A DNA stretch of 17,947 bases. It comes from Gloeopeniophorella convolvens. Its lineage: Eukaryota; Basidiomycota; Agaricomycetes; Russulales. Under the pieces are notes generated by a model. The model saw nothing but the letters and a program-made list of their open reading frames with translations, was not told the DNA's origin and did no database searches. A program made the position numbers and the translations under genes. Of the stretch, positions 17,343 to 17,947 are shown piece by piece. How positions within the stretch are numbered: position 1 is the first letter of the stretch; each line of letters opens with the position of its first letter. The stretch is taken from contig WTXD01000205.1 in assembly GCA_022496205.1 (NCBI GenBank), forward strand, positions 1-17,947, read 5' to 3'.

Positions 17343-17947
17343 TTAGGCCCTTGAGTGGCCACTCATGATAGAAGCAAAGTCCCTCACCTGCTCACAGCGC
17401 CCCTTCAAGGCCTCCAGCTCACTGATGATGTCCTCCATCTCCCTGAGAACATCAACAAAGTTGTTGATGGTCCTGTGGGTCTGAGGGGAGGTGGAGATGT
17501 CCTCAGCAGAGGGGTCAGCCTCTGCACGGTGCAGGGTGAGAAGGGGACGCCTTGGGGACTCTTGAGGCTCGTCCTTGATGATGGGGGAGTGCTGTGTTAC
17601 CCTGGGGCGTTTCCTGGGCTGTTTGAGGCTCTAAAACAAGGTGAGATGTGTCTAGGATCGGACCGTGCAACAGCGCACCTCAGGGGAGTCTGGCTCATCC
17701 TGCACCTCGATCTCCTCATCCTCATCCTCCTCAGCTGGCTCACTCTGGGTCTTCTGGGGTTTCTCCCATGCTTTCCATGAGCTGGCCAAGCTCTTGAGCT
17801 TCGCATTAGGGAGGATGGGTGAGGGAGGGGTGGGGGATGCCTTTCTGACATCACCTGTGGCCTGCTTGACCTTGTTCTAAAGGATAACAGCTTGTGAGCA
17901 TGGAGAACAGCACATATACATTGTCAGACTCACCTTTCCCTTTTCCA
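17343..17947 (-). CDS. gene A, right copy: 3' exons, open reading frame intact in the window
   Basis: Exons 17934-17947 (partial), 17679-17876 (198 nt) and 17343-17630 (288 nt, stop TAA 17343-17345), with introns of 57 and 48 nt. All three exons are in phase with no premature stop. Unlike the left copy, the last exon has its full 288 nt, so the acidic segment, basic patch (RKRPR) and coiled coil (EMEDIISELEALKGRC) are in one frame. Intron 2 includes the variant TCGGACCGTGC at about 17658-17668. The 5' exons lie outside the window, so whether the gene is complete cannot be said. Of all genes here it is the one most likely to be functional. Confidence 0.6.

Larger units (their letters stand above)
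14760..17947 (-). repeat. right arm of the inverted duplication, cut by the window end
   Basis: It carries gene B (14775-16938) and the 3' part of gene A (17343-17947) in the same order as 5056-8234 but on the opposite strand. Substitutions relative to the left arm are mostly C-to-T and G-to-A in this copy. The arm may continue beyond 17947. Confidence 0.92.

Noticed and set aside
17355..17780. 141-codon plus-strand ORF over right gene A, and 5438-5647 on the minus strand at the left copy
   Set aside because: Both are antisense shadows of the last exons of gene A; introns, phase and conservation support the other strand.
5056..17947. The inverted arms as terminal inverted repeats of one big DNA transposon
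   Set aside because: The arms carry whole genes with introns, have fuzzy inner ends, and no target duplication or transposase could be linked to them.
1..17947. tRNA or rRNA genes
   Set aside because: No cloverleaf with A/B boxes and no rRNA-like conserved stretch was seen by eye; a tRNA search was not run.

Overview
The window looks like a transposon-rich accessory region of a basidiomycete genome, probably an agaricomycete. The reasons are short GT-AG introns of 46-70 nt with CTNAN-like branch points, genes split into many small exons, fungal gene families (a Zn2Cys6-like cluster, a SANT/Myb-like protein, a Tigger/pogo-type transposase remnant) and LTR retroelements. There is no bacterial gene organisation, rRNA, tRNA or CRISPR array. 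Almost every gene is damaged.

Layout. 1-2091: left-running LTR retrotransposon, cut by the window edge, with its 5' LTR at 1437-2091 and a Pro-rich gag-position reading frame without any ATG. 2092-2783: a weak ORF abutting the LTR, a cluster of CGG-N-CCG palindromes, and no clear gene. 2784-4158 (-): a five-exon gene with a Zn2Cys6-like domain and coiled coil (gene Z). 4404-4860: a possible minus-strand solo LTR. 4901-5659 and 6068-8219 (+): genes A and B. 8220-9900: non-coding DNA rich in the palindrome, with a diverged direct repeat. 9902-10448 (+): Tigger-like remnant that keeps the N-terminal helix-turn-helix and C-terminal tail but has lost the DDE core. 10449-12265: no recognised gene. 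12266-14430 (-): SANT-like gene C, split by a solo LTR (12361-13014) with a perfect 5-bp target duplication. 14760-17947 (-): a second, inverted copy of genes A and B.

Main structure. 5056-8234 and 14760-17947 are inverted copies of one two-gene unit, about 6.5 kb apart, and the right copy runs off the window. The copies decay differently: the left has mainly single-base losses, the right mainly C-to-T and G-to-A transitions that create stops. Gene C has four stops, each explained by a Gln codon becoming TAG or TAA.

Most unusual signal. The 9-bp sequence ACGGWCCGT, usually within TGCACGGWCCGTTC, occurs 19 times exactly where about 0.14 would be expected by chance. All exact copies are non-coding or on exon edges: introns, splice donors (twice exactly ACG|GTCCGT), upstream and downstream flanks, and one five-copy array. 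Its CGG-N-CCG form resembles a Zn2Cys6 binding site, and a Zn2Cys6-like gene lies in the same window. A functional link is inference.

No pathway can be assembled. Genes Z, B and C look like DNA-binding proteins and gene A like a nuclear charged/coiled-coil protein, all in a mobile-element island. Gene models were built by hand from splice sites and phase; all similarity statements are from memory of families and were not searched.
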